Source: Luteibacter aegosomatis (GTDB taxonomy: Bacteria > Pseudomonadota > Gammaproteobacteria > Xanthomonadales > Rhodanobacteraceae). Taken from it: 64,000 nucleotides of DNA. The notes beneath the pieces are model-generated. The model worked only from the letters and a program-made list of their open reading frames with translations. It did no database searches and had not been told where the DNA came from. A program made the translations under genes and the position numbers. The DNA is taken from contig NZ_CP095740.1 in the NCBI RefSeq assembly GCF_023078455.1, positions 1,972,001-2,036,000 of the forward strand, read 5' to 3'. Of this stretch, positions 1 to 8,111 are shown one piece after another (within the stretch, counting starts at the first letter, position 1; each line of letters begins with the position of its first letter).

Positions 1-1
1 G

Positions 2-175
2 CAGGGCGCGGTGTCCCAGGTGTTCCCGCTGGCCGCGTCCGACGATCCCAGGCGTGACGGCGACGTGGTCGCCGCCCTGCGCGGCAAGCGGCTTCCGGGG
101 GTGACGTCCCGTTTCGGTCCCGTGACCGTGCTGATCCGTCCGTCGTCCTCGACACCCTGCGGAGACGAAGGATGA
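2..175 (+). CDS. C-terminal end of a TonB-C-like protein (5' end outside window)
   Basis: An open frame runs in from the window edge and stops at a TGA that overlaps the ATG of the sigma-factor gene (ATGA), so it is translationally coupled to it. The 57 visible residues resemble the end of a TonB C-terminal domain. The stretch SDDPRRDGDVVAALR can be laid against SGNPRTDEAVLDVLR of the TonB at 5689-6354 with the same S-x-(N/D)-P-R-x-D-x-x-V-x-x-x-L-R pattern, and both end with a PVxVxIR strand. Position directly before fecI/fecR-type genes fits a VreA-like signalling receptor without a barrel. The N-terminal part is not visible, so that identity is inference; an ordinary TonB-like protein is the alternative. 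Confidence 0.5.
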   Translation, partial: QGAVSQVFPLAASDDPRRDGDVVAALRGKRLPGVTSRFGPVTVLIRPSSSTPCGDEG

Positions 176-717
176 CCTCCATGGATACGACCCTCCTCGG
201 CGTGTTCGTCGACAACTACGAAAACTTCCGCCGGCGCTTGCGCCGCCGGCTCCGCTCGGACGACCTCGCCGACGACGTGATGCAGGAGACCTTCCTGCGC
301 GTGGAAAAGCTCGATCGTTCCGAGGAGCGCGCCGAGCATCCCACGGGCTATCTGTTCCGCATGGCGCTGAACATGGCCGTGGACCACCATCGTTCGCAGG
401 GACGCCTGCTCACCGGCGACGAAGTCAACGATCTGATCCACGGCATCGACGACACGCTCGATCCGCCGACCGTGCTCGCTTCGCGCCAGGACCTCGTGGC
501 CCTCGCCGACGCCATGGATTCGCTCACCCGTCGACAGCGGGAGATCCTCATGGCCGCGCGCGTCGACGAACAGCCGCAAGCCGATATCGCCGATCGCTTC
601 GGCATCTCCCTTCGCATGGTCGGCAAGGAACTGAAGAGGGCGTTGGACATCTGTGCCGAAAAAGTGGGACGTAAGTCCGTTCAGCGGTTCGGTCCGGGCG
701 CCGGTGGATCGTCATGA
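172..717 (+). CDS. ECF-family RNA polymerase sigma factor (FecI-like)
   Basis: A 181-residue sigma-70 factor of the extracytoplasmic-function class, expected to direct RNA polymerase to a small regulon when released by its anti-sigma partner. Region 2 lies at about residues 8-48 (DDLADDVMQETFLRVEKL) and the region 4 helix-turn-helix at about 112-165 (LTRRQREILMAARVDEQP, then ADIADRFGISLRMVGKEL). Length is typical. GGAG at 161-164 precedes the ATG at 172; a second in-frame ATG at 181 is possible. It overlaps the upstream partial gene and the downstream fecR by 4 bases each, so the three form one transcript. The TpsB, ExbB/D, TonB and TpsA genes behind it are the likely regulon, by analogy with cell-surface signalling systems. 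Confidence 0.93.
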   Translation: MTSMDTTLLGVFVDNYENFRRRLRRRLRSDDLADDVMQETFLRVEKLDRSEERAEHPTGYLFRMALNMAVDHHRSQGRLLTGDEVNDLIHGIDDTLDPPTVLASRQDLVALADAMDSLTRRQREILMAARVDEQPQADIADRFGISLRMVGKELKRALDICAEKVGRKSVQRFGPGAGGSS

Positions 718-1697
718 CCGGTATGGACACGACGACGATCCACGAGAGCGAGCGCCAGGCACGGGCATGGCTCGTGCACCTGACGTCCGGCACGGCCACG
801 CGCGAGGACGGCGAGGCCTTCCGCCGCTGGTGCCTGGCCAGCCCACAGCATGCGCAGGCGTTCGCGCGCATGCGGCAGATGTGGGAAGACATCGGGCCTG
901 CCCTGGTACATCGGCGTAGCGTTCGCGAACGCGGCGAACGCGGCGAGCGCGCGCCTCCGCGCCACGAGGTGCGCATGGGACGCCGTGCCTTTCTCGCCAC
1001 GGCGGTCGCGGCGTCGGTCGCTGCCGTCGTTCTCGCGCGCCACGGCTTTCCGCTGGGCGATGCCTCCGGCGACCGGGGACTGCGCACGGCGATCGGCGAG
1101 CAGAAGCACGTGGAAGTCGGCCGGGGCGTGGCCCTGGAGATGAATACGAACACCGACATCGGCCTGCGTTCGAGCGCGGGCGAGGTCACGGGCATGCGCC
1201 TGCGCGAGGGCGAGGCGGTGGTGCGCATCGCCCCGTCGCGCACCGATCCCTTCGTGGTCGAGATGGACGACGCGCGCGTGGTGTCGGCACCGGGCGCATC
1301 GTTCGCCGTGCGCTGCGTGGACGGCCGTTCGGCGGTCACTTGCCTCGACGGACAGGCCGTGCTCGTGCGTGGCGTGGAAACGACGCGGGTGAAGCCTTCG
1401 CAGCAGGTCGCGTTCGACGATGCCGGTATCGCCGCGCCCGTGGCGGTGAACCCCGAGACGGCACTGGCATGGCGTAGCCGCGTACTCATCTACGACAACC
1501 TGCCTTTGTCCGACGTGGTCGCCGACATCAATCGCTATCGTCCGGGCCGCATCCTGATCACCGATCCCGACCTCGGCGAGCGTCGCGTGCATGCGCGCTT
1601 CACCCTCGACCAGATGGCCGATGTCGCCACCCTCATCAAGGACGCCTACGGCGCGCACGTGACGCGCCTTCCGGGCGGCTGGGTCTTGCTGAGCTAA
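714..1697 (+). CDS. FecR-family anti-sigma / transmembrane signal transducer
   Basis: A 327-residue FecR-type regulator that would bind the ECF sigma factor in the cytoplasm and receive a signal in the periplasm. Residues 8-55 form the DUF4880-like cytosolic domain (ARAWLVHLTSG, FRRWCLASPQHAQAF), residues about 92-108 are a single membrane segment (AFLATAVAASVAAVVLA), and about 115-215 the FecR domain. The C-terminal portion (LPLSDVVADINRYRPGRI) resembles the STN/secretin-type fold common at the end of FecR proteins. It overlaps the sigma gene by ATGA. A start at ATG 723 is an alternative. No TonB-dependent receptor gene follows; a TPS system does, which is the unusual point of this locus. 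Confidence 0.92.
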   Translation: MTGMDTTTIHESERQARAWLVHLTSGTATREDGEAFRRWCLASPQHAQAFARMRQMWEDIGPALVHRRSVRERGERGERAPPRHEVRMGRRAFLATAVAASVAAVVLARHGFPLGDASGDRGLRTAIGEQKHVEVGRGVALEMNTNTDIGLRSSAGEVTGMRLREGEAVVRIAPSRTDPFVVEMDDARVVSAPGASFAVRCVDGRSAVTCLDGQAVLVRGVETTRVKPSQQVAFDDAGIAAPVAVNPETALAWRSRVLIYDNLPLSDVVADINRYRPGRILITDPDLGERRVHARFTLDQMADVATLIKDAYGAHVTRLPGGWVLLS

Positions 1698-1741
1698 TCC
1701 ACCCGTCGGCCGGAACCGCCGGGACGATGAATTTTTCGTGA

Positions 1742-1789
1742 CAACGGTTCAGTGCCACCCGGGTCCGCGCGTCTTGTGGGCAACGGTTC
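1742..1789 (+). promoter_or_regulatory. direct repeat CAACGGTTC ahead of tpsB
   Basis: Two perfect copies of CAACGGTTC start at 1742 and 1781, 39 bases apart, in the 138-base gap between fecR and the tpsB start. GGAACC at about 1711-1716 upstream resembles an ECF-type -35 element, but no well-spaced -10 can be fixed. The repeat may be an operator or promoter part for the secretion operon. This is a weak, sequence-only call. Confidence 0.3.
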
Positions 1790-1835
1790 GACAGGGGAAG
1801 GTCTCAGTGGCTACACGAGCAGTACGGGTGCGCGC

Positions 1836-3446
1836 ATGATGCGTGTCACGACCTCGCGGAGCATGCGCGCTCTCGCGCTGGCCGTCGCGTTCGTCTTCGT
1901 GCCGGATGTGTCGGCCCAGGAGGCACCGCCATCGTTCGACGTGAACGAATACGTCGTCGACGGCAACACCACGCTGCAGGCGCTCGACATCGAAACGGCC
2001 GTCTATCCGTTCCTGGGGCCGGGCAAGTCGATGAACGACGTCGGCGCCGCGCGCGACGCCTTGCAAAAGGCCTATCAGGCGAAGGGCTACCAGAGCGTGG
2101 TGGTCGACATTCCCCGGCAGCAGGTGAAGGGCGGGGTGATTCGGCTCCAGGTCACGGAAAACGCCGTCGGTCACGTGAGGGTCGAAGGCGCTACCTATCG
2201 CTCTCCCAAGGCCATCCGGGACGCGGTGCCCGCGCTCGCCGAAGGCCAGGTGCCCGACTTCGGAAAGGCCCAGCAGCAGCTCACCGAAGTGAACGGGCGC
2301 GGCGGCGCGCAGGTGATTCCGGTGCTCGCGCCGGGCAGCCTTCCGCAAACGATGGACGTGACGCTGAAGGTCACCGACAGCTCGCCCTGGCACGCCAGCA
2401 TCGAGGCGAACAACGACCACAGCGTGAACACGCCGGAACTGCGCACCGTGGCCAGCGTGCGCAACGACAACCTGTTCCAGAAGGGACAGGCCGCCTCGCT
2501 CACCTACATCGTCGCACCGCAGGATCGCGATGCCGCCGAAGTCTGGGCCGGGTCGTACCTGGTTCCGCTCGATAACGCCTGGAGCGTGCTCGCTTCGGCA
2601 TACACGTCCAACAGCAATGCCAACGCGGTGGGCGGCACCACGGTGCTGGGCAAGGGTCACGCCTTCGGCTTCAGCTTCATCCGCAACCTGCCGACGCACG
2701 GCGAGTATTCGCAGTCGCTGTCGCTGGGGCTTACGCGCAAGCACTTCGACCAGAACATCAGCCTCGGCGGCCAGACTTCCAAGGCACCCATCACCTACAT
2801 CCCGTTGTCGGTCACGTATACGGGCCAGTCGATCGGCGAGACATCGGCGAGCACGGTGTCGGTGGCCGCCGTGGCCGGTTTCCGCGCGGGAGGAAGCACC
2901 TCGGCCGAATTCGACAACCAGCGCTACAAGGCGCGGCAGAACTTTTTCTACGTGAAGTTCGACGGCGGCCACACGCATACCTTCGATGACGGGTTCAGCC
3001 TGGCCGGCCGGCTGGGGCTTCAGTTGTCCACGTCCTCCCTCGTGTCCAGCGAGCAGTACGCGGCCGGTGGCGACAGCACGGTGCGCGGATACCTGGAAGC
3101 GGAAGAAACCGCCGACCACGGCGTGATCGGCTCGGTCGAATTCCGTTCGCCGTCGATCGCCTCGCGCATCGGCGGTTGGGTGAACGACTGGCGGTTCCAT
3201 GCCTTCGTCGACGCGGCGCACCTGGCGCTCATGAACGCGCTGCCGCAGCTGGTCGATCCGAAGAACCCCGACGCGGGCAGCACGCGCGTCACCCGTTACG
3301 ACCTTTCCAGCGTGGGCCTCGGCACGCGCTTCACGATTTTCAATATCGCGACCGGCGCGTTCGAAGTGGCCTATCCGTTCAACGACGGCCAAGCCACCAA
3401 GGCGCACGACACCCGCATCCATTTTTCACTCAAGGCCGATTTCTGA
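1836..3446 (+). CDS. Two-partner secretion outer-membrane transporter (TpsB; ShlB/FhaC/HecB family)
   Basis: Exports the large exoprotein encoded at 9394-21465 across the outer membrane. From the ATG at 1836 (or 1839) the 536-residue product has a signal peptide ending near VSAQ, POTRA-type domains at about 33-190 (FDVNEYVVDGNTTLQALDI; VRVEGATYRSPKAIRDA) and a 16-strand-type barrel to the end. TVRGYLEAEE carries the VRGY motif typical of loop 6 in Omp85/TPS transporters, and the chain ends in Phe (SLKADF) as expected for BAM substrates. An in-frame GTG at 1752 would add 28 residues before the signal peptide and was not chosen. No strong Shine-Dalgarno is visible. It begins the secretion part of the locus, 138 bases after fecR. 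Confidence 0.93.
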   Translation: MMRVTTSRSMRALALAVAFVFVPDVSAQEAPPSFDVNEYVVDGNTTLQALDIETAVYPFLGPGKSMNDVGAARDALQKAYQAKGYQSVVVDIPRQQVKGGVIRLQVTENAVGHVRVEGATYRSPKAIRDAVPALAEGQVPDFGKAQQQLTEVNGRGGAQVIPVLAPGSLPQTMDVTLKVTDSSPWHASIEANNDHSVNTPELRTVASVRNDNLFQKGQAASLTYIVAPQDRDAAEVWAGSYLVPLDNAWSVLASAYTSNSNANAVGGTTVLGKGHAFGFSFIRNLPTHGEYSQSLSLGLTRKHFDQNISLGGQTSKAPITYIPLSVTYTGQSIGETSASTVSVAAVAGFRAGGSTSAEFDNQRYKARQNFFYVKFDGGHTHTFDDGFSLAGRLGLQLSTSSLVSSEQYAAGGDSTVRGYLEAEETADHGVIGSVEFRSPSIASRIGGWVNDWRFHAFVDAAHLALMNALPQLVDPKNPDAGSTRVTRYDLSSVGLGTRFTIFNIATGAFEVAYPFNDGQATKAHDTRIHFSLKADF

Positions 3447-3484
3447 CCGGCAGGTCGGACCACAGATACCCAGGGGTTAACACC

Positions 3485-5266
3485 GTGAAACGACTCTTGT
3501 TCCTGACCTGCTTGCTGCTCGTCGGTGCCGTGCCGCTGGCGCACGCCGCCGACGCATCCTGGTGGAACCAGGATTTCGCCTTCCGCAAGGCCATCACCCT
3601 CGATACCACCGCGAAAGGCGCGAACGTGAACGCGGACGTGGGCCGCACGCCGGTGCTGATCCGCCTGCATTCGGGCAACTTCAGCTTCGACGGCGTGTCC
3701 GAAACCGGCGCCGACGTGCGCTTCGTCGCCTCGGACGACAAGACGCCGCTCAACTACCAGATCGAGAGCTTCGATCCCGTGCTGGGCGTGGCCCTGATCT
3801 GGGTGGATGTGCCGCAACTGGGCGCCGATGCGCAGCAGCAGATATGGATGTATTACGGCAATCCGAAGGCGCAGGGCGGGGACAAGGGCGCCGCGGTGTT
3901 CGACGCCGACTATGCCGCCGTCTACCACTTCGAGGATGCCGCCGGCACGCCGCCGCATGATGCGACGGCCTATGGCAATAACGCGGTGGGCAACGACATC
4001 GCCACCGTGGATGGCGTGATCGGCAAGGCCGCACGCTTCGACGGCACCAAGGTCGTGAACCTGCCGGGCAGCGTCGCAATGAACGTCGCCGAGGGCGGCA
4101 CCTTCACCTTCAGCGCCTGGGTGAAGCTCGACGCGCTTCCCGGAGGCTCCGCGATCGTCTACTCGCGCCGCCAGGCCGACGCGAAGTTCCTGGTCGGCTT
4201 CGACGGCGGCGTACCCTTCGTGCAGGTGGGCGACGCGACCAGCGCCGCCGGCGAGCCGGTCGCCGCCGCCGCATGGGTACACCTCGCGGTGACCGCCACG
4301 GCGACCGAGGTGCAGCTCTACGTCAATGGCCGCCCCTACGCCAAACTCGACACCGGGTTGCCCGCGCTGACCAGCCAGGCCACCCTGGGCGGCGACGCGC
4401 CGGGCCAGGCCGATGCCTTCGTGCCGTTCCTGGGCCAGATCGACGAAGTGCGCCTGTCGCGCATCGCCCGCCCGGTCGCCCTGGTCGCGCTCGATGCCCA
4501 GTCACAGGGCGCCGAGTCGAAGCTGCTCGCCTACGGCACCGACGAGAAGCAGTCGGGCGTCGGTTTCGGTTACTTCGGCATCATCGTCAAGTCGGTCACC
4601 ATGGATGCCTGGGTGGTGATCGGCATCCTGCTGATCATGGCGGCGATCTCCTGGATCGTGATGTGGCAGCGCGCCTCGTACGTGAACCGGGTCAGCGACG
4701 CCAACGACGACTTCCTCGAAGCGTTCCGCCAGCAGGGCCGCAACATCCTCGCGCTGTCGAAGGACCCGACCGCCTCGCGCCTGAAGGATTCGTCGCTCTA
4801 TCGTCTCTATAAGGTGGGCGCCGCCGAGGTGTGGAGCCGCCGCGACGGCGACGGCCACGATCACATCGCGTCGGAATCCATCGAGGCCATCCGCGCCACG
4901 ATGGATGCCACCCTGGTGCGCGAGAACCAGAGCCTCGCCAAGTCGATGGTGATGCTGACCATCGCGATCTCGGGCGGCCCCTTCCTCGGCCTGCTCGGTA
5001 CGGTGGTCGGCGTGATGATCACCTTCGCGGCCATCGCCGCCGCGGGCGACGTCAACGTCAACGCCATCGCGCCGGGTATCGCGGCCGCGTTGCTGGCCAC
5101 CGTCGCCGGCCTGTTCGTCGCGATTCCCGCGCTGTTCGGCTACAACTACCTGCTGATCCGCAACAAGAACGTCACCGCGAACATGCAGGTGTTCGTCGAT
5201 GAGTTCGTGACCCGCCTGGCCGAACAGCAGCGCGTCACCGCCCACCCGTCGGCCGTCGCGGCCTGA
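3485..5266 (+). CDS. DUF2341-LamG-ExbB fusion: proton-channel subunit with a periplasmic lectin-like head
   Basis: A 593-residue protein from GTG 3485, with AGGGG eight bases upstream. Order: signal peptide (residues 1-21, ending AHA), DUF2341-like region with the hallmark WWNQDFAFRKAITL start and IWMYYGNPKAQ, a concanavalin/LamG-like jelly roll at about 165-330 (YHFEDAAGTPPHDA, VQLYVNGRPYA, GQIDEVRLSRIA), a membrane helix at about 374-393 (WVVIGILLIMAAISWIVMW), then a MotA/TolQ/ExbB channel domain with helices at about 485-520 (GGPFLGLLGTVVGVMI) and 531-557. Standard ExbB lacks the large N-terminal exported part. With ExbD and TonB directly following, it should use the proton-motive force to drive a TonB-dependent step linked to the TPS pair; the head may sense or bind glycans (inference). 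Confidence 0.88.
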   Translation: MKRLLFLTCLLLVGAVPLAHAADASWWNQDFAFRKAITLDTTAKGANVNADVGRTPVLIRLHSGNFSFDGVSETGADVRFVASDDKTPLNYQIESFDPVLGVALIWVDVPQLGADAQQQIWMYYGNPKAQGGDKGAAVFDADYAAVYHFEDAAGTPPHDATAYGNNAVGNDIATVDGVIGKAARFDGTKVVNLPGSVAMNVAEGGTFTFSAWVKLDALPGGSAIVYSRRQADAKFLVGFDGGVPFVQVGDATSAAGEPVAAAAWVHLAVTATATEVQLYVNGRPYAKLDTGLPALTSQATLGGDAPGQADAFVPFLGQIDEVRLSRIARPVALVALDAQSQGAESKLLAYGTDEKQSGVGFGYFGIIVKSVTMDAWVVIGILLIMAAISWIVMWQRASYVNRVSDANDDFLEAFRQQGRNILALSKDPTASRLKDSSLYRLYKVGAAEVWSRRDGDGHDHIASESIEAIRATMDATLVRENQSLAKSMVMLTIAISGGPFLGLLGTVVGVMITFAAIAAAGDVNVNAIAPGIAAALLATVAGLFVAIPALFGYNYLLIRNKNVTANMQVFVDEFVTRLAEQQRVTAHPSAVAA

Positions 5267-5276
5267 GGTCCGGATC

Positions 5277-5684
5277 ATGCGCGCCCAGGACGACGACAAG
5301 CCGTACGACGACATCAACATCACGCCGATGCTCGACCTGGCGTACGTGTTGCTCGTGATCTTCATCATCATGACCACCGCGTCGGTGCAGGGCATCAAGG
5401 TGAACCTGCCCAAGGCGTCGGCCGCGGTGAGCATGGCCAAGCCGCAGACCAAGGCCATCACCGTATCGGAGACCGGGCAGATCTTCCTCGACGCCTATCC
5501 GGTGACGTTGCCGGAACTGGAAAGCCGCCTGCGCTCGCTGAAGGCGCTCAACCCGGATTTTCCGGTGGTGGTGAAGGGCGATTCGACGGTCCAGTACCAG
5601 AAGGTGATGGACATCCTCGACCTGCTGCGTCGCGTCGACCTGCCGCAGGTCGGCCTGGTGACCGGCAAGGCGCCGAAGGACTAA
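5277..5684 (+). CDS. exbD: ExbD/TolR-family proton-channel subunit
   Basis: A 135-residue ExbD-type protein: short cytosolic N-terminus (DDINITPMLD), one membrane helix at about 18-37 (LDLAYVLLVIFIIMTTASV) including the conserved Asp of the proton path, and a periplasmic domain with the usual PVVVKGDSTVQYQKVM segment. GAGG at 5265-5268 overlaps the stop of the preceding ExbB-like gene, giving tight coupling. Together with that gene and the TonB at 5689 it makes a complete dedicated energising complex. A second, unrelated exbB/exbD pair lies at 57750-58844. Confidence 0.92.
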   Translation: MRAQDDDKPYDDINITPMLDLAYVLLVIFIIMTTASVQGIKVNLPKASAAVSMAKPQTKAITVSETGQIFLDAYPVTLPELESRLRSLKALNPDFPVVVKGDSTVQYQKVMDILDLLRRVDLPQVGLVTGKAPKD

Positions 5685-5688
5685 GCGC

Positions 5689-6354
5689 GTGAGCCCCAAA
5701 CACTCCCGTCGCTGGCTCGGCAAGGCGATCGGCGTCGCGGTGCTCGTCGCGATCGCCGCGCTGGTCTGGAACCTCGCGACCCACCGCGTCGGCGTGCGCC
5801 GCGAGGCGCCGCGCGTGGCGACGATCACGCCGTTGCCGCCACCGCCTCCGCCGCCCAAGGAAAAGCCGCCGGAGCCGAGGAAGACCGAAGCGCCCAAGCC
5901 CGTCGACGAAAAGCCCATGGATCAGCCGCAGAAGCCGGTCGATGCACCCAAGCCCACGAACGACGTGGCCAGGCAGGTCACGATGAACGCCGACGCCCAG
6001 GCGGGTGGCGACGCATTCAACATCGGCGCCGGTTCCGGCGGCGGCATGGTCGGCTCCGGCGGCGGCACCGGCACGGGCACGGGCAGCTACGGCCAGTACC
6101 TCGGTTACGCGATCCAGCAGGCGTTGCAGCGCGACGACCGCACCAGCCACCTGGTGTTCGACGTGCATGCCGATATCTGGCTCGACACCGACGGCAAGCT
6201 CAGCCGCGCCGAGCTCACCGAATCCAGCGGCAATCCCCGAACCGACGAAGCCGTGCTCGACGTGCTGCGCGCGATGCCCCGCATCGACGTGACGCCGCCG
6301 CCGTCGCTCGGCTTCCCCGTGCGTGTCTCCATCCGCGGCAAGCGCCCCGCATGA
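5689..6354 (+). CDS. tonB: TonB-family energy transducer
   Basis: A 221-residue TonB: cytosolic start, membrane helix at about 11-28 (AIGVAVLVAIAALVWNLA), a Pro/Lys-rich periplasmic spacer (PLPPPPPPPKEKPPEP), a Gly-rich hinge, and a TonB C-terminal domain (LSRAELTESSGNPRTDEAVL, ending FPVRVSIRGKRPA). It starts at GTG 5689 with AAGGA eight bases upstream, four bases after the exbD stop. No TonB-dependent receptor is encoded in the window, so its outer-membrane partner is unknown; the porin just downstream and the receptor-like gene upstream of the sigma factor are candidates by position only. Confidence 0.9.
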   Translation: MSPKHSRRWLGKAIGVAVLVAIAALVWNLATHRVGVRREAPRVATITPLPPPPPPPKEKPPEPRKTEAPKPVDEKPMDQPQKPVDAPKPTNDVARQVTMNADAQAGGDAFNIGAGSGGGMVGSGGGTGTGTGSYGQYLGYAIQQALQRDDRTSHLVFDVHADIWLDTDGKLSRAELTESSGNPRTDEAVLDVLRAMPRIDVTPPPSLGFPVRVSIRGKRPA

Positions 6355-6395
6355 CGACCGCCATGACACATCTTTCGCATACCCGGAGAGTTTGC

Positions 6396-8102
6396 ATGAC
6401 CCTCGGAAAGGCCCGCCCTCGTCCCGCGCGCGCCCTGCTGGCCCTGACCATCGGCCTCGCGCTCTGCGCCGGCACCGCGACCGCGCAGTCCGCGCCGTCG
6501 GACAACGCCACCATCAACCTCGTGCGCCTGCTGGTCAAACGCGGCGTGCTCACCCAGGCCGATGCCGACGGGCTCATCGCCCAGGCCGATGCCGAAGCGG
6601 CGCAGGCCCGGAAACAGGAGGGCACCGCCAACGCCGCCCCCGCCAAGCCGGGCGAAGTGCGCGTTACCTACGTGCCCGAGGTCGTACGCAACCAGATCAA
6701 GGACGAACTGCGCCAGGAAGTGGTGGCCCAGGCCAAGGAAGAGCACTGGGCCGAGCCGGGCAAGTTGCCCGAGTGGCTCGACCGCATCCAGTGGACCGGC
6801 GACATGCGCTTCCGCGACGAATTCCACTACTTCGACAAGGGCAACCTGCCGGCCATCAACTTCGCGCAGCTCAACCGCACGGGGCCGTACGACATCAGCG
6901 GCAATAACGTCAACCTGCCGCCGTTGCTCAACACGAACGAAAACCGGACCAATTCGCTGCGCATCCGCGCGCGCCTGGGGGTGAACGTCGATCTCGGCGA
7001 CACGGTGACGGCGGGCATCCGCATCGGTACGGGCGACGACAACAACCCAGTTTCCACCACGCAGACGCTCGGCGGCGGCCTGGTGAAGAAAAACGTCTGG
7101 CTCGACCAGGCGTGGTTGGCATGGAAGCCGACCGACTGGGCGGAAGTCATCGGCGGCCGCATGCCGAACCCGTTCATGAGTACCGACCTCCTGTACGCCA
7201 ACGAGCTGAATTTCGACGGCCTCGCCGGCAAGTTCACCGTGCCGGTGAACGACTCGTTGGGCACCTTCGCCACGGTCGGCATGTTCCCGATCGAATACCA
7301 GGCCGACGACTTTCCGTCGAACATCCCCACCAAGCAGGCCAGCCGCGACAAGTGGATGACCGGCGCCCAGGTCGGCGGAAGCTGGAAGTTCGACGATGAC
7401 ATCGTCTGGAAACTGGCCTTGGCCTACTACCGCTTCGATCACATGCAGGGCAAGCTGTCTTCGCCGTGCTCGATCTACCTGGGCCAGACCATCTGCGACA
7501 CCGATGCCACGCGCTCGGCGTACATGCAGAAGGGCAATACGGTGTTCCTGCTCCGCGACATCGTGCCGGACCCCAACAATCCCACCAACTACGCGCAGCC
7601 GCAATTCGTGGGCCTGGTATACGACTACCACGTGGCCAACGCGACCACCCAGCTCGACATGAAGGTGGCCGACACGCCGCTTCGCCTGGAAGGCGATTAC
7701 GTCCGCAACATGGCCTATCACAGCCGTGACGTGTATTCGCCCGAGCACCTGGGGCGGGTGGCGAACAACTTCGATGCGGGAGACGCCGCCGACGCTCCGT
7801 ACAAGAGCGGACCGGTGGGCTGGATGTTCCGCGCCACGCTGGGTGACGTGAACCCCCATGCGGCCGGCGACTGGAACGTGATGCTGGCCTACAAGTACCT
7901 CCAGCCCGACGCCACGCTCGACGGTCTGGCCGATCCCGACTTCCACCTGGGCGGCACCAACGCCAAGGGTTTCATCCTCGGCGGAAGCTACGGCATCACG
8001 AAGTACGCGTGGCTGAGCGCGCGTTACTTCAACGCCAGGGAAGTGTTCGGTCCGCCGCTGTCGATCGACGTGTTCCAGCTCGAAATGAATGCCCGGTTCT
8101 AA
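6396..8102 (+). CDS. Putative porin (Porin_5-like outer-membrane barrel)
   Basis: A 568-residue outer-membrane protein. The start is set at ATG 6396, with GGAGAG at 6385-6390; an upstream ATG at 6351 overlaps the tonB stop. It has a signal peptide ending near TATAQS, an N-terminal helical segment (NLVRLLVKRGVLTQADADGL) that resembles the periplasmic part of this porin type, the typical entry WLDRIQWTGDMRFRDEFHYF, and a beta-strand-rich barrel finishing in Phe (LEMNARF). Solute is unknown. Its place inside the TonB/TPS operon suggests a link with that system, for example uptake of what the exoprotein releases, but this is inference. Confidence 0.85.
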   Translation: MTLGKARPRPARALLALTIGLALCAGTATAQSAPSDNATINLVRLLVKRGVLTQADADGLIAQADAEAAQARKQEGTANAAPAKPGEVRVTYVPEVVRNQIKDELRQEVVAQAKEEHWAEPGKLPEWLDRIQWTGDMRFRDEFHYFDKGNLPAINFAQLNRTGPYDISGNNVNLPPLLNTNENRTNSLRIRARLGVNVDLGDTVTAGIRIGTGDDNNPVSTTQTLGGGLVKKNVWLDQAWLAWKPTDWAEVIGGRMPNPFMSTDLLYANELNFDGLAGKFTVPVNDSLGTFATVGMFPIEYQADDFPSNIPTKQASRDKWMTGAQVGGSWKFDDDIVWKLALAYYRFDHMQGKLSSPCSIYLGQTICDTDATRSAYMQKGNTVFLLRDIVPDPNNPTNYAQPQFVGLVYDYHVANATTQLDMKVADTPLRLEGDYVRNMAYHSRDVYSPEHLGRVANNFDAGDAADAPYKSGPVGWMFRATLGDVNPHAAGDWNVMLAYKYLQPDATLDGLADPDFHLGGTNAKGFILGGSYGITKYAWLSARYFNAREVFGPPLSIDVFQLEMNARF

Positions 8103-8111
8103 GGAGGCGCC

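Noticed and set aside
1711..1745. ECF promoter GGAACC ... CGTGAC before tpsB
   Set aside because: The spacer is about 19 bases, longer than usual for ECF promoters, so it was not called as a promoter.
1752..1835. Longer TpsB start at GTG 1752
   Set aside because: It would place 28 unrelated residues before a good signal peptide that begins at ATG 1836/1839.
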